Origin: Lysobacter silvisoli
Lineage (GTDB): Bacteria; Pseudomonadota; Gammaproteobacteria; Xanthomonadales; Xanthomonadaceae
DNA: 64,000 bases
Assembly (NCBI RefSeq): GCF_003382365.1
Contig: NZ_QTSU01000005.1
Span: forward strand, 1-64,000
Direction: 5' to 3'
The notes under the pieces are model-generated. The model was not told the origin of the DNA, ran no database searches, and saw only the letters and a program-made list of their open reading frames with translations. This document shows, piece by piece, positions 17,342 through 26,041 of this stretch (positions are counted from its first letter, which is position 1; every line of letters begins with the position of its first letter). The position numbers and the translations under genes are program-made.

Positions 17342-20300
17342 ATGCACACAGGCCATGTCCTGTCCGTTTTCGTTCGCCGCCGCCTGTCCGATGCGGCGCG
17401 CTGCCTGCTTTCGCTGTTGCTGCTGTTCGCCTGGCTGCCGCCGGCGTCGGCGCAAACCTGCAATACGCCGAATCTCGCCCGCAACGCCGTCGCCTTCGGC
17501 CACACCACCTACCCTGGCTATAGCGCGCAACGGGTCAACGATGGGGACCGCAGCACCGAGCTAGGCGGCGGATTCAGCTGGGTCAACGACTACGGCACCT
17601 GGCCGGCCACGCTCGACCTGACCCTGGCCAGCCCGGCGCGCATCGATCGGGTGCAACTGTTCACGACCCGCGGCTACGAAGCCACTGCCTACGATATCCA
17701 GCTGCGCGTCGACGGCACGTGGCGCACCGTGAGCTCGGTGCGCGGCAACAGCGCGGCCTCGCGCGACGACCGCTTCGCGCCGCAGCTGGCCGACGCGGTG
17801 CGCATCCTCGCCGTCAACGGCTCGGGATTGCAGCCGTACTACTTCCGCGTCAACGAACTCGAAATCTACGCCTGCGGCGGCACGCCGGCGACCACGCGCG
17901 TGGCCGGCCGCGTGGTCGAGTTCGGCACCGGGCGGGGGCTGGGCAATGTGGTGGTCGATCTGGGCGGCGGCATCACCGCGATCACCGATGCGGCCGGCAA
18001 CTATGTGTTCCCGGCTGTGCCGGCGGGCACCTACACGCTGCGGCCGCGGCTGGCCGGCTGGACCTTCGGCAGCGACGCCTTCCTGATCGACCAGTTCACC
18101 ATCGTGCTCAGCGGCGGCAGCCGCTTCGTGCAGAACCTGATCGGCTACAACCGCCATCCGATCGTCTACGTGACCGGCTGGACCGACAACTTCAACCGCT
18201 TCAACCCGGTCGTGGCGCAGTTGCAGAACAACGGCTATCGGGGATTCGACGCGAACATCCAAACCAGCCTGGGCTACACCCCGCCCTTGCACGTCAATGC
18301 GCTGCGGGTGCGCTCGGCGATCGACACCGCCCGCTACGAAACCGGGCAGCCGCGGGTAATCCTGTTCGGCCACAGCATGGGCGGGCTGGTCGCGCGCGCC
18401 TACATGGAGAGCGTGCTGTACCGCAACGACGTCTCGCAGATCTTCACCTTCGGCACGCCGCACCGCGGCGCGCCCGCCATCACCGGCCTGGCCTGCGTGC
18501 CCAACCAGCCGGCGGTGTGCGAGATGTCCAAACCGGCCATGCAGTTGTTCAACATCACCCATGGCCAGCGCCCGGGCACGGTCTATCACGCGATCGGCGG
18601 CGACGCGCCGATGTGGCGCCGGCATGAGATCTGCTTCCGCATTTTCGGCCGCCGCATCTGCATCCGCTCGATCCCGGTGCCGTCCTTCGAGTTCCGCAAC
18701 GGTTGGGGCTGGACCTCGGGCGTGCTGATCCCGGGCGAGGACGACGGCCTGATCCAGACCTACAGCGCCACCGGCATGCCCGGTTTCCTGGACCGCATGG
18801 CCACGCAGGAGATCCACATCCGGCCGGGCCTGGGCCATCGCGACTATTACAGCTGGGGCGATGGCGTGCTGAGCCAGCAGACCTACTGGAACTGCCTGCA
18901 TCCGGTCCTGGTCGCGCGCTCGCGCAGCCACTGCGGCGGGCCGTCCTTCCAGTTCCCGTTCCGCGCGCAAAGGCTGCAGGACACGGCGCTCGCCGGTGCC
19001 GCGATGCAGCCGTATCGCTTGGCCGGCAGCGGCGGCGCCACGATGAGCGGCGCCGACGAGTTCAATCAGCGCAGCCTCAACGTGCGCAAGACCCTGCTGG
19101 CCAACGGCCGGATCGAACGCGAGTTCCTGGTCGACGGCAGCCCGACCCTGTTCGCCGCGCGCTGGCTCGCCGGCAGCGCCCGGATCACCCTGATCGACCC
19201 GAGCGGGCAGGTGTTCGACCCGGAGTTCGCCGCCTCGGTGTACGAAGGCGAACCGCAACCCGGCGAACCGGTCGGCGACGAGCTCGATCCGAGCATGGTG
19301 CTGTACCAGGCCGCGGACACCACCGCGAGCTACCAGTTCCCGGCGCCTCGGCCGGGCCGTTGGCGCATGATCGTGGACGGCGGTGCCGACATCGAGACCG
19401 GCGGCACCGACCTGGCCACGTTCGCGTCCTTCGCCAGTCCGCTGGGGATCGAGTTCGATGCGCTGTTTCCGTTCCTGATCAGCGGGACGCGCGCCGAACT
19501 GACTCTGACGCCTAGCGCGGGGCTGCTCAGCGCCACCGCGGAAATCCGGATCCGGCGCATCGACGGCGGCATCGACGTGGTGCCGATGGTCCGCCAGGCC
19601 GACGGCCGCTTTACCGGCAGCTATGACGTACCCGACGCGCCGGGCATCGCCGAAGCCACCTGGTACGTGTCCGGCCTGACCGCGGCCGGCCTGGACTTCG
19701 AACGCGGCGGCAGCGAGTCGCTGCAGATCGGGCGGCGCAGCCTGAGGATCGCTTCGGTCGGGGCCGAAACCGCCATCGGCAGCCGCAGGCGCTATCAGGC
19801 GCTGGAAGTGCCGGTGGAGGTGATCGCCGACTACAGCGGACCGGCGATGGTCTCGGCCGACCTGGTCGCCGCGGACGGCCAGGTGGTCGCCAATGCCGCG
19901 CAGCTGCAGGATGTCGTCGCCGGCGCCAACACCCTACGTTTGCGCTTCAACGGCGAGGACATCTACGCCGGACGACGCAACGGCCCCTATCGTTTGACCA
20001 ATCTGATCAGCACCGATCAGCGCGAAGCGGCGAACCTGTCGGACTGGCTCCAGGACGAGCAGCTGACCACCGCCGCGTACGACTACCGCCTGTTCGGACC
20101 GTTGACGCCGTTCGCCTGCGACGGGCGCAACCTCTTGCTCGGCGGGGCGGCGGTCGCCACCAGCACCGCCCCGGGCTACAGCCCCGCACGCACCACCGAT
20201 GGCGACTTCAACACCGCGCTCGGCGGCGAGTACAGCTGGGCCAATGCCGGCAGCGTGCCGTTCGCCGCATTCGCGGCCATGCCGGGCAGCGGTTCCGACC

Positions 20301-20596
20301 GGTTGGACATCGCCCTGCCGGTTCCCGACCTGGCCGAGCAGGTGCTGGTGTACTCCAGCCTGGGCTACGAGGCGCGCGACTACGATCTGGAGTACTTCGA
20401 CGGCAGCGCCTGGAACCTGATCGAGAGCGTGCGCGGCAACGTGCAAACCGTGCGCGAGCACCGCATGCCCGCGACCCGGGTGGAGCGGCTGCGCATCGTC
20501 GCGCACAGCGGCCCGGATCACGACACCGCCTACGTGCGCATCAACGAGGTTGCGGCCTACCGCTGCGGCACGTTCGCCCGCTTCGGGGCGCGCTGA
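17342..20596 (+). CDS. Secreted lipase-like alpha/beta hydrolase flanked by two discoidin-like domains
   Basis: A 1084-residue secreted protein. A signal peptide with a long n-region ends near ASA-QTC (about residue 38). An F5/8C (discoidin)-like carbohydrate-binding domain follows (about 40-178), then a carboxypeptidase-regulatory-like beta domain (about 185-270). Next comes an alpha/beta-hydrolase resembling PGAP1/triacylglycerol lipases (about 275-530) with the nucleophile elbow GHSMGG (Ser345) and PHRG after it. A long beta-rich region (about 550-920) precedes a second discoidin-like domain (about 925-1075) with the same GY.A...DGD..TALGG.YSW pattern as the first. AGGAGG lies seven bases before ATG 17342. 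It likely attaches to a surface glycan and cleaves an ester; the substrate is not deducible. Confidence 0.85.
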   Translation: MHTGHVLSVFVRRRLSDAARCLLSLLLLFAWLPPASAQTCNTPNLARNAVAFGHTTYPGYSAQRVNDGDRSTELGGGFSWVNDYGTWPATLDLTLASPARIDRVQLFTTRGYEATAYDIQLRVDGTWRTVSSVRGNSAASRDDRFAPQLADAVRILAVNGSGLQPYYFRVNELEIYACGGTPATTRVAGRVVEFGTGRGLGNVVVDLGGGITAITDAAGNYVFPAVPAGTYTLRPRLAGWTFGSDAFLIDQFTIVLSGGSRFVQNLIGYNRHPIVYVTGWTDNFNRFNPVVAQLQNNGYRGFDANIQTSLGYTPPLHVNALRVRSAIDTARYETGQPRVILFGHSMGGLVARAYMESVLYRNDVSQIFTFGTPHRGAPAITGLACVPNQPAVCEMSKPAMQLFNITHGQRPGTVYHAIGGDAPMWRRHEICFRIFGRRICIRSIPVPSFEFRNGWGWTSGVLIPGEDDGLIQTYSATGMPGFLDRMATQEIHIRPGLGHRDYYSWGDGVLSQQTYWNCLHPVLVARSRSHCGGPSFQFPFRAQRLQDTALAGAAMQPYRLAGSGGATMSGADEFNQRSLNVRKTLLANGRIEREFLVDGSPTLFAARWLAGSARITLIDPSGQVFDPEFAASVYEGEPQPGEPVGDELDPSMVLYQAADTTASYQFPAPRPGRWRMIVDGGADIETGGTDLATFASFASPLGIEFDALFPFLISGTRAELTLTPSAGLLSATAEIRIRRIDGGIDVVPMVRQADGRFTGSYDVPDAPGIAEATWYVSGLTAAGLDFERGGSESLQIGRRSLRIASVGAETAIGSRRRYQALEVPVEVIADYSGPAMVSADLVAADGQVVANAAQLQDVVAGANTLRLRFNGEDIYAGRRNGPYRLTNLISTDQREAANLSDWLQDEQLTTAAYDYRLFGPLTPFACDGRNLLLGGAAVATSTAPGYSPARTTDGDFNTALGGEYSWANAGSVPFAAFAAMPGSGSDRLDIALPVPDLAEQVLVYSSLGYEARDYDLEYFDGSAWNLIESVRGNVQTVREHRMPATRVERLRIVAHSGPDHDTAYVRINEVAAYRCGTFARFGAR

Positions 20597-20664
20597 CCGC
20601 GCGCAGCGCGGGGTCGACCGCCGGCCGGCACCACCGGCCGGCGGCGAGCCCAGGCCGCCAAACG

Positions 20665-20694
20665 AAAAAAGCCCGGCCGAAGCCGGGCTTTTCC
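20665..20694. terminator. Bidirectional rho-independent terminator
   Basis: A nine-base-pair stem AAGCCCGGC/GCCGGGCTT with a CGAA loop (20669-20690) is preceded by six A and followed by four T. It sits between the convergent lipase-like and cold-shock genes and should terminate both. Confidence 0.85.
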
Positions 20695-20722
20695 TAGATC
20701 GGTGCGCTTGCGCGCGCCCGGA

Positions 20723-20932
20723 TCAGACGGCCTGGACGGCCTCGGCCTGCAGGCCCTTCTGGCCCTGCACGACGGTGAACGACACCTTCTGGCCTTCCTG
20801 CAGGCTCTTGAAGCCCTGCGACTGGATCGCGCGGAAGTGCACGAAGACGTCTTCGCCGCTCTCGCGGCTGATGAAACCGAAGCCCTTGGCGTCGTTGAAC
20901 CACTTGACCGTACCGAATTCACGGTTCGACAT
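20723..20932 (-). CDS. Cold-shock protein (CspA family)
   Basis: A 69-residue single-stranded nucleic-acid-binding protein consisting of one cold-shock domain. RNP1-like KGFGFIS and RNP2-like VFVHF are present, and KWFND starts the fold. It acts as an RNA chaperone or transcription antiterminator in the cytoplasm. AAGGAG lies nine bases before ATG 20932. About 300 bases of noncoding DNA separate it from the divergent msrB gene, leaving room for the long 5' leader typical of temperature-regulated csp mRNAs; I cannot confirm such a leader. A shared terminator closes the gene. Confidence 0.95.
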   Translation of the reverse strand: MSNREFGTVKWFNDAKGFGFISRESGEDVFVHFRAIQSQGFKSLQEGQKVSFTVVQGQKGLQAEAVQAV

Positions 20933-21240
20933 GTTTGCTTGCTCCTTGAAACGTTATGGAATGCCGCGGTTGCGGCGTGATGCTGGTTGCAAGGAGGAAG
21001 CCAGGTAACGATGGGCGGATCTGGGATCTACGACATCGGGCCACGGTTCACGGTGACCCTTGACTAACACAGCATCCGATACCCTAGAGCCATGGCGCCC
21101 GGAATGCAAATCCCAGCCGCCGAACGGCGCCCTCCCGTTCAGCTGAACAGGGGCGGGACGCAGCGTTTCCGGCCCGCCGGCCGCCACCCGGCCCGGGCGT
21201 GGGTACCATCGGCGGACCCGCCCCCGCCGGAACCGCGCCC

Positions 21241-21708
21241 ATGACCGCCTTCGACCTGACCCCTCCCAGCGATGCCCAGCGCCAGGCGCTGAGCGCGGGC
21301 CTGAGCGACGAGGAGCGCCGGGTGCTGTTGCAGCACGGCACCGAGGCGCCGTTCTGCGGGGTGTTCCTGGACAACAAGCTGGACGGCGTCTACACCTGCC
21401 GCTACTGCGGCCTGCCGCTGTTCCGCTCCAACGCCAAATTCGACTCCGGCACCGGCTGGCCCAGCTTCTTCGCGCCCTACGCGGGCGAGCACGTGCGCAC
21501 CGTGCGCGATACCAGCTACGGCATGATCCGCGAGGAAATCGTCTGCGCGCGCTGCGGCAGCCACCTGGGCCATGTGTTCCCCGACGGCCCGCCGCCCACC
21601 GGCGAGCGCCATTGCCTGAACTCGGTGTCGCTGGCGTTCACCCGCCAGGGCCAGGCGCTGCCGGATCCCTTGCGGCGCGGCGGTGCGGAGAGCGGCGTCG
21701 CGGATTAG
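21241..21708 (+). CDS. msrB: Peptide-methionine (R)-S-oxide reductase MsrB
   Basis: Reduces methionine-R-sulfoxide in oxidised proteins in the cytoplasm. The 155-residue protein shows the whole MsrB signature: two zinc-binding pairs (CRYC and CARC), GTGWPSF, and the catalytic Cys125 in RHCLNSVSL. An earlier Cys in EAPFCGVFLD is a candidate resolving residue. Start ATG 21241. The N-terminal DLTPPSDAQRQALSAGLSDEERRVLLQHGTE is standard for the family. Confidence 0.95.
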   Translation: MTAFDLTPPSDAQRQALSAGLSDEERRVLLQHGTEAPFCGVFLDNKLDGVYTCRYCGLPLFRSNAKFDSGTGWPSFFAPYAGEHVRTVRDTSYGMIREEIVCARCGSHLGHVFPDGPPPTGERHCLNSVSLAFTRQGQALPDPLRRGGAESGVAD

Positions 21709-21900
21709 CCGATCCGCCGCCCTTTCGTAAAGGCACCTCATCGCGCGGCACGCACCATGTGCCGCCGGGCACCATCCACGCGCTAATACCGCTGCGAATG
21801 GGGGAAATCCCCCGCTCGCGCTGGGGCTCAACCCCGATGCATGACCGCGCGGCGCTCGCGAATACTCGCCGCGCCCTTCGTCCATCGTGGAGTTCGTGGA

Positions 21901-24411
21901 ATGCCCGTCATGCCCCGCCCCGTTCGTCGCCGTGCGCTGCGTATTTCCGTTCTCGCCGCCGGCCTGCTCGCCAGCGGCGTCGCCCTGGCCGATGCCCATC
22001 TGGATCCGCAACTGCTGTCCAAACTCACCGCCGCGCTGCCCACCGACCGCTTGCAGGTGGTCATCAGCTACGAGCAGTCCGCGCCGGTCAGCGCCGCCCA
22101 GGTCGGCGTGCTGCAAACGCTGGGCATCCGCCAGGGCGTGACCATGCGCTCGCTGCCGATCGCCGGCGCGCTGGCCACGCCGGCGCAGATCCGCGCGCTG
22201 GCGCAGCGCGACGATGTCGCCTCGATCTATTACAACGCGCCGCTGCGTTACATGAACAACGACGCGCGCGCCATCTCCGGCGCCGCGCGCGCGGTGCAGA
22301 ACCCGGGCGACTACCACCGCGCGATTCCGTTCAGCGGCCGCGGCGTGACCGTGGTGGTCAACGACTCGGGCATCGACGCCACCCACGAGGACGTGAAGTT
22401 CGGCGAGAACGTGGTCCAGAACGTGCTCGGCCCGCAGAACGTGCTGGCCAGCCTGGCCGCGGACCTCGCGCCGGGCATCGTGCCGGTCACCTACCTGGAA
22501 AACCTGCCCAACACCGACCTGGGCTCGGGCCACGGCACCCATTGCGCCGGCACCATCGGCGGCACCGGCGAGCGCTCCGGCGGCCTGTACCGCGGCGTCG
22601 CGCCCGGCGCGGACCTGGTCGGCTACGGCTCCGGCGCGGTGATCCTGGTGCTGGACGCGGTCGGCGGCCTGGACTATGCGCTGACCCATCAGTTCAGCTA
22701 CGAGCATCCGGTGCGCGTGACCAGCAACTCCTGGGGCAGCAGCGGCCCGTTCGATCCGATGAACCCGGTCAACATCGCCACCTACGAGCTGTACAAGCGC
22801 GGCATCGTCAGCGTGTTCGCGGCCGGCAACGACGGCCCCGGCGAAGACACCCACAATCCCTACGCGCAGGCGCCGTGGGTGATCTCGGTGGGCGCGGGCG
22901 AGAACGACGGCGTGCTCACCGGTTTCTCCTCGCGCGGCAAGCGCGGCGAGTCGGGCACTTTCACCATGCCCGACGGCAAGCAGTGGACCTACGTCAACGA
23001 ACCCACCCTCGTCGCCGACGGCGTGGACGTGGTGTCCACGCGCGCGCTCACCGGCGCGCTGCCGGCGACGGAACTGCAGCACGACGCCGACACCCTGGCG
23101 CCCGCGCACCTGCCGTTCTACACCCACATGAGCGGCACCTCGATGGCCACGCCGCACGTGGCCGGCATCGTCGCGCTGATGTTCGAAGCCAATCCGAACC
23201 TGACCCCGGCCCAGGTCAAGGACATCCTGCGCCGCACCGCCAGCAACATGACCGCGCGCCTGCCCTGGGAGGCCGGCGCCGGCTACGTCAACGCCTATGC
23301 GGCGGTGGCCGAAGCCTCCGGCACGCGCTACGGCTGGGGCGCCACGGTCAATGCGCTGCGCAGCTTCAACGCCAACGCCATCCTGCTGCCCGGCGGCAGC
23401 CAGCCGTTCTCGTTCGACTTCGTGCCCGTGGGCGCCACCGGCGAGCAGTCCTTCACCGTCGGCAGCGACGTGGCCTGGGTGGCCGCGCGCGCGACCATCG
23501 GCGAGAACACCCTGGCCCTGGTGCTGACCGATCCCGACGGCGTGACCTACGGTTCCTCGGTGGCGCTGCCGGTGCTGGGCGACACCGTGACCACCGGCGC
23601 GCCGGGCAAGCCCGGCGTGTGGAAGGTCAGCGCGCGCGGCATCGGCTCGGTGTCGGGCACCGGTCTGGACCCGCTCAAGCTCACCAACGGCTACGGCCTG
23701 CCGGGCACGGTCAGCGGCCAGATCAACCTGCTCCGGAGCGGCGGCTACACCGGCCTGAGCGACATCGCCAGCCATCCGGCGCGCCAGGCGATCGAGTACG
23801 CGGTGGCGCAGCGCCTGGTCGATGGTTTCCCGGGCGGCTACTTCAGCCCCGACACCAAGCTCAAGCGCTACGAACTGGCCCAATACCTGGTCATGGGCGG
23901 CAGCGTGCGCCAGTCGCTGCGCTTCGACGGCCAGTCCAGCTTCAGCGACCTGCCCGTGGGCAGCACCGCCTACGCCTACGCCGAATCGGCGGTGGCCGCC
24001 GGAGCGCCGCTGCGCGACCTCACCCAGCGCCAGGACGGCGTGATGGGCACGCTCAACGGCCAGTTCCGCGGCAACGACTCGGTCAGCCGCGTGAGCCTGG
24101 CCTACTCGCTGGTGCAGGCGCTGGGGCTGCAGCCGCAGGCCGCCGCCTACACCGGCCCGCTGACCGTGGCTTACGAAGGCCGGCGCATCGCCATCGACGA
24201 TGCCGCCAGCATTCCGGCGGCGCTGCGCGGCTACGTGCAGCAGGCACTGGACCAGGGCGTGTTGAACGCGCGCTTCAGCCTGGTGCAGGGACCGTTCGAC
24301 CTGCAGCCGACGGTGCATGCGAACTTCGATCCGAACGTGCTGGTCACCCGCGCGGGTTTCGCGGTCGCGGCGGGGCGCTTCGACGCGGCGTATCGCGCGG
24401 CGGAGGATTGA
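21901..24411 (+). CDS. Secreted subtilisin-like (S8) serine protease with C-terminal SLH-like repeats
   Basis: An exported S8 protease of 836 residues. An Arg-rich n-region and hydrophobic segment end near ALA-DAHL (about residue 27). An inhibitor-like prodomain follows (about 28-125). The catalytic triad is Asp155 (NDSGID), His211 (GHGTHCAG) and Ser414 (GTSMATPHVAG). A P/beta-sandwich-like region spans about 480-610. The last 220 residues resemble S-layer-homology repeats: LSDIASHPARQAIEYAVAQ, then YFSPDTKLKRYELAQYL, and a second cycle ending FDPNVLVTRAGFAVAAG. Start: ATG 21901 has GGAG eight bases upstream; an earlier in-frame ATG at 21841 lacks one. SLH repeats are unusual in a Gram-negative secreted protease but recur in this family. 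Confidence 0.88.
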   Translation: MPVMPRPVRRRALRISVLAAGLLASGVALADAHLDPQLLSKLTAALPTDRLQVVISYEQSAPVSAAQVGVLQTLGIRQGVTMRSLPIAGALATPAQIRALAQRDDVASIYYNAPLRYMNNDARAISGAARAVQNPGDYHRAIPFSGRGVTVVVNDSGIDATHEDVKFGENVVQNVLGPQNVLASLAADLAPGIVPVTYLENLPNTDLGSGHGTHCAGTIGGTGERSGGLYRGVAPGADLVGYGSGAVILVLDAVGGLDYALTHQFSYEHPVRVTSNSWGSSGPFDPMNPVNIATYELYKRGIVSVFAAGNDGPGEDTHNPYAQAPWVISVGAGENDGVLTGFSSRGKRGESGTFTMPDGKQWTYVNEPTLVADGVDVVSTRALTGALPATELQHDADTLAPAHLPFYTHMSGTSMATPHVAGIVALMFEANPNLTPAQVKDILRRTASNMTARLPWEAGAGYVNAYAAVAEASGTRYGWGATVNALRSFNANAILLPGGSQPFSFDFVPVGATGEQSFTVGSDVAWVAARATIGENTLALVLTDPDGVTYGSSVALPVLGDTVTTGAPGKPGVWKVSARGIGSVSGTGLDPLKLTNGYGLPGTVSGQINLLRSGGYTGLSDIASHPARQAIEYAVAQRLVDGFPGGYFSPDTKLKRYELAQYLVMGGSVRQSLRFDGQSSFSDLPVGSTAYAYAESAVAAGAPLRDLTQRQDGVMGTLNGQFRGNDSVSRVSLAYSLVQALGLQPQAAAYTGPLTVAYEGRRIAIDDAASIPAALRGYVQQALDQGVLNARFSLVQGPFDLQPTVHANFDPNVLVTRAGFAVAAGRFDAAYRAAED

Positions 24412-24705
24412 GCGCTTAAAGGGATAGAGCGGCGGCCCGGCCTAGTGCCGGGCCGCCGTCGTTTGTGCGCGCGGTTATGAATGGATAGCCCACGTATGTG
24501 GCGGTGCGACGCAATGCGCTGGTTCCACACCGCAACGTCGGCCACAACCGTCATTCCCGCGAAGGCGGGAATCGCTCTTTGCGGCTTTCGCGCTGAAGTC
24601 ACTGGATGTTCGGCTCACGCCGAAGTAAAGCGGAGCCCGCATTCGCGGGAATGACGGCCGCAGGTTTCGCGGCGGCGACGAAGCGATGGGCCGCAGTTTT
24701 TGCAG
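24412..24705. other. Intergenic region with repeats
   Basis: Between the convergent protease and DUF6630 genes. GCGGCCCGGCCTAGTGCCGG with the following GGCCGCCGTC (about 24431-24463) forms a hairpin next to the protease stop that may terminate it. The rest is mostly the family A repeat at 24548-24657. Confidence 0.55.
24548..24657. repeat. Inverted-repeat-bounded REP-like element (family A)
   Basis: The ends CCGTCATTCCCGCGAAGGCGGG (24548-24569) and CCCGCATTCGCGGGAATGACGG (24636-24657) are inverted copies differing at one position, and each can also fold on itself. The core matches the cluster at 5573-5742. The element is about 110 bases, lies between convergent genes, and looks like a paired REP (BIME-like) unit. 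Confidence 0.82.
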
Positions 24706-25254
24706 TTAGAACGCGTCGCTGCCCGGCCGCGCCTCGATCCCCAGCAGCGTGCTCAACGCCTGCATCGCCTCGTCGTCGCGGCGCAGCGCGATCCAGCCCG
24801 CGTGCGCGTCGGTGCCGGTGTTCCAGGTCCACAGCGTGTAGCCGTGCTCGCGCAGGCGATCGTGCGCCAGCGCCATCAGCTCGGGAATGTCGGTGCCGGC
24901 CAGGAAATCCTCGTCGCCGGGATCGTCGCTGCCCCAGTCGATGCGCAGGTTCCAGCGCGCGGCCAGTTCGTTGAGGCTGTCGATGAAGGACGCGGCGTCC
25001 TCGGCGTCGACGTAGAAGCCGGCCTTCCAGTCGATCGCGTCGCGCAGCAGCCACACCGGCTCGTCGGTCTCGCCGCCGGCCTCGGCCAGCGCTTCGCGGT
25101 AGTCGGCGAACTGCTGCAGCGCCGATTCCTCGTCGCCGGGGTTGATCATCAGCAACAGCTGCCAGACCAGGGCCTCGGGCGCGGCCTCGTCGTCCAGGTC
25201 GTGGTCGTAGCCGTTGAGGCCGTCGTCGTCGTAATCGTCGTCGGGCGCGTTCAT
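24706..25254 (-). CDS. DUF6630-like protein
   Basis: A 182-residue soluble, acidic protein. The first 25 residues are dominated by Asp (DDDYDDD, DHDLDDE). The rest resembles the DUF6630 family: LVWQLLLMINPGDEE, then LLRDAIDWKAGFYVDAEDA, LNELAARWNLRIDW, and GYTLWTWNTGTDAHAGWIAL. No catalytic residues are known for that group and none stand out here. Start: ATG 25254; an in-frame GTG at 25296 would add 14 basic residues. Divergent from the DUF3247 gene 100 bases away. Confidence 0.72.
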   Translation of the reverse strand: MNAPDDDYDDDGLNGYDHDLDDEAAPEALVWQLLLMINPGDEESALQQFADYREALAEAGGETDEPVWLLRDAIDWKAGFYVDAEDAASFIDSLNELAARWNLRIDWGSDDPGDEDFLAGTDIPELMALAHDRLREHGYTLWTWNTGTDAHAGWIALRRDDEAMQALSTLLGIEARPGSDAF

Positions 25255-25354
25255 GCGCGCAGGATGCCGCTCCCGGGCCGGCTTGGAAAGCTTCACCCGC
25301 GCTTGCGCCCGCGGCGGCTAGCCTGCGGGCAGGTACCCGCCGGAGAACGCCGCC

Positions 25355-25669
25355 ATGTCCCGCAACGCCGACCACGTCTACACCGCCGCGCGCGACATCG
25401 CCCGGCTGGAAGCGCGCATCGCCGGTCTGCCCGACGACGCCCGCGTGCAGTTGTCCATGCGCGACGGCCGCGTGCTGCGCGGCGTGGTCGCCGCCCTGCC
25501 CACCTTGCAGTCCTTCTACGGCCCCGGCGAGCAGGAAGGCCTGAACGGCGTGGTCCGGCTGGAGGAGCCGCTGGGCGCCGGCGGGGTGCGCATCCACGAC
25601 CTGTGGCTGGACGAGATCGACGCGATCCGGCCGCTGACCGCGGCCGAGCTGGGCCGCAGCGCGCACTGA
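25355..25669 (+). CDS. DUF3247 family protein
   Basis: A 104-residue protein of the DUF3247 family, which is largely restricted to Xanthomonadaceae. The pattern VYTAARDIARLEARIAGLPDDARVQLSMRDG followed by VVAALPTLQSFYGPGEQEGLNGVVRLE and a terminal WLDEIDAIRPL is characteristic and reads like a small Sm-like beta-barrel. GGAG lies 11 bases before ATG 25355. Followed 75 bases later by the DUF3297 gene on the same strand. Confidence 0.85.
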   Translation: MSRNADHVYTAARDIARLEARIAGLPDDARVQLSMRDGRVLRGVVAALPTLQSFYGPGEQEGLNGVVRLEEPLGAGGVRIHDLWLDEIDAIRPLTAAELGRSAH

Positions 25670-25744
25670 GCGGGCGCGGCGCGTATCCTACGCAGCCGGC
25701 GCGGACCCGCGCCGGCCCCGCCCGCAACCGCTAGACCGACGACG

Positions 25745-25993
25745 ATGACCGACACGCCACCCGACCGCCTTTCCAACGACCCGCGCAGCCCCTTCCACGA
25801 CGAGCAGCTGCTCGAGCGCGGCATCGGCATCCGCTTCAACGGCCAGGAGCGCCACAACGTCGAGGAATACTGCGTCAGCGAAGGCTGGGTGCGGGTGCCT
25901 GTGGGCAAGGCGCTGGACCGCCGCGGCAATCCGATGACGATCAAGGTCAAGGGCCAGGTCGAGGCCTACTTCCTGACCCCGGCCAAGGAATAA
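25745..25993 (+). CDS. DUF3297 family protein
   Basis: An 82-residue protein of the DUF3297 family, whose role is unknown. Visible family pattern: the DRLSNDPRSPFHD opening, GIGIRFNGQERHNVEEYCVSEGWVRV, and the strand MTIKVKGQVEAYF. No signal peptide or membrane helix. It is probably co-transcribed with the DUF3247 gene. Such proteins are widespread among proteobacteria, so this is a housekeeping-type gene by distribution. Confidence 0.88.
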   Translation: MTDTPPDRLSNDPRSPFHDEQLLERGIGIRFNGQERHNVEEYCVSEGWVRVPVGKALDRRGNPMTIKVKGQVEAYFLTPAKE

Positions 25994-26041
25994 GGCCGTT
26001 GGCGCCGCGTCCGCCGTTGTCGGCGAACGCGGCGCGTCGAG

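Noticed and set aside
21841-21900. Upstream ATG of the S8 protease
   Set aside because: Adds 20 residues ahead of a good signal peptide and lacks a ribosome-binding site, whereas ATG 21901 has one.
21139-24318. 1059-codon antisense frame across msrB and the S8 protease
   Set aside because: Spans two well-defined genes, is Arg/Val/Gly/His-rich and has no recognisable domain.
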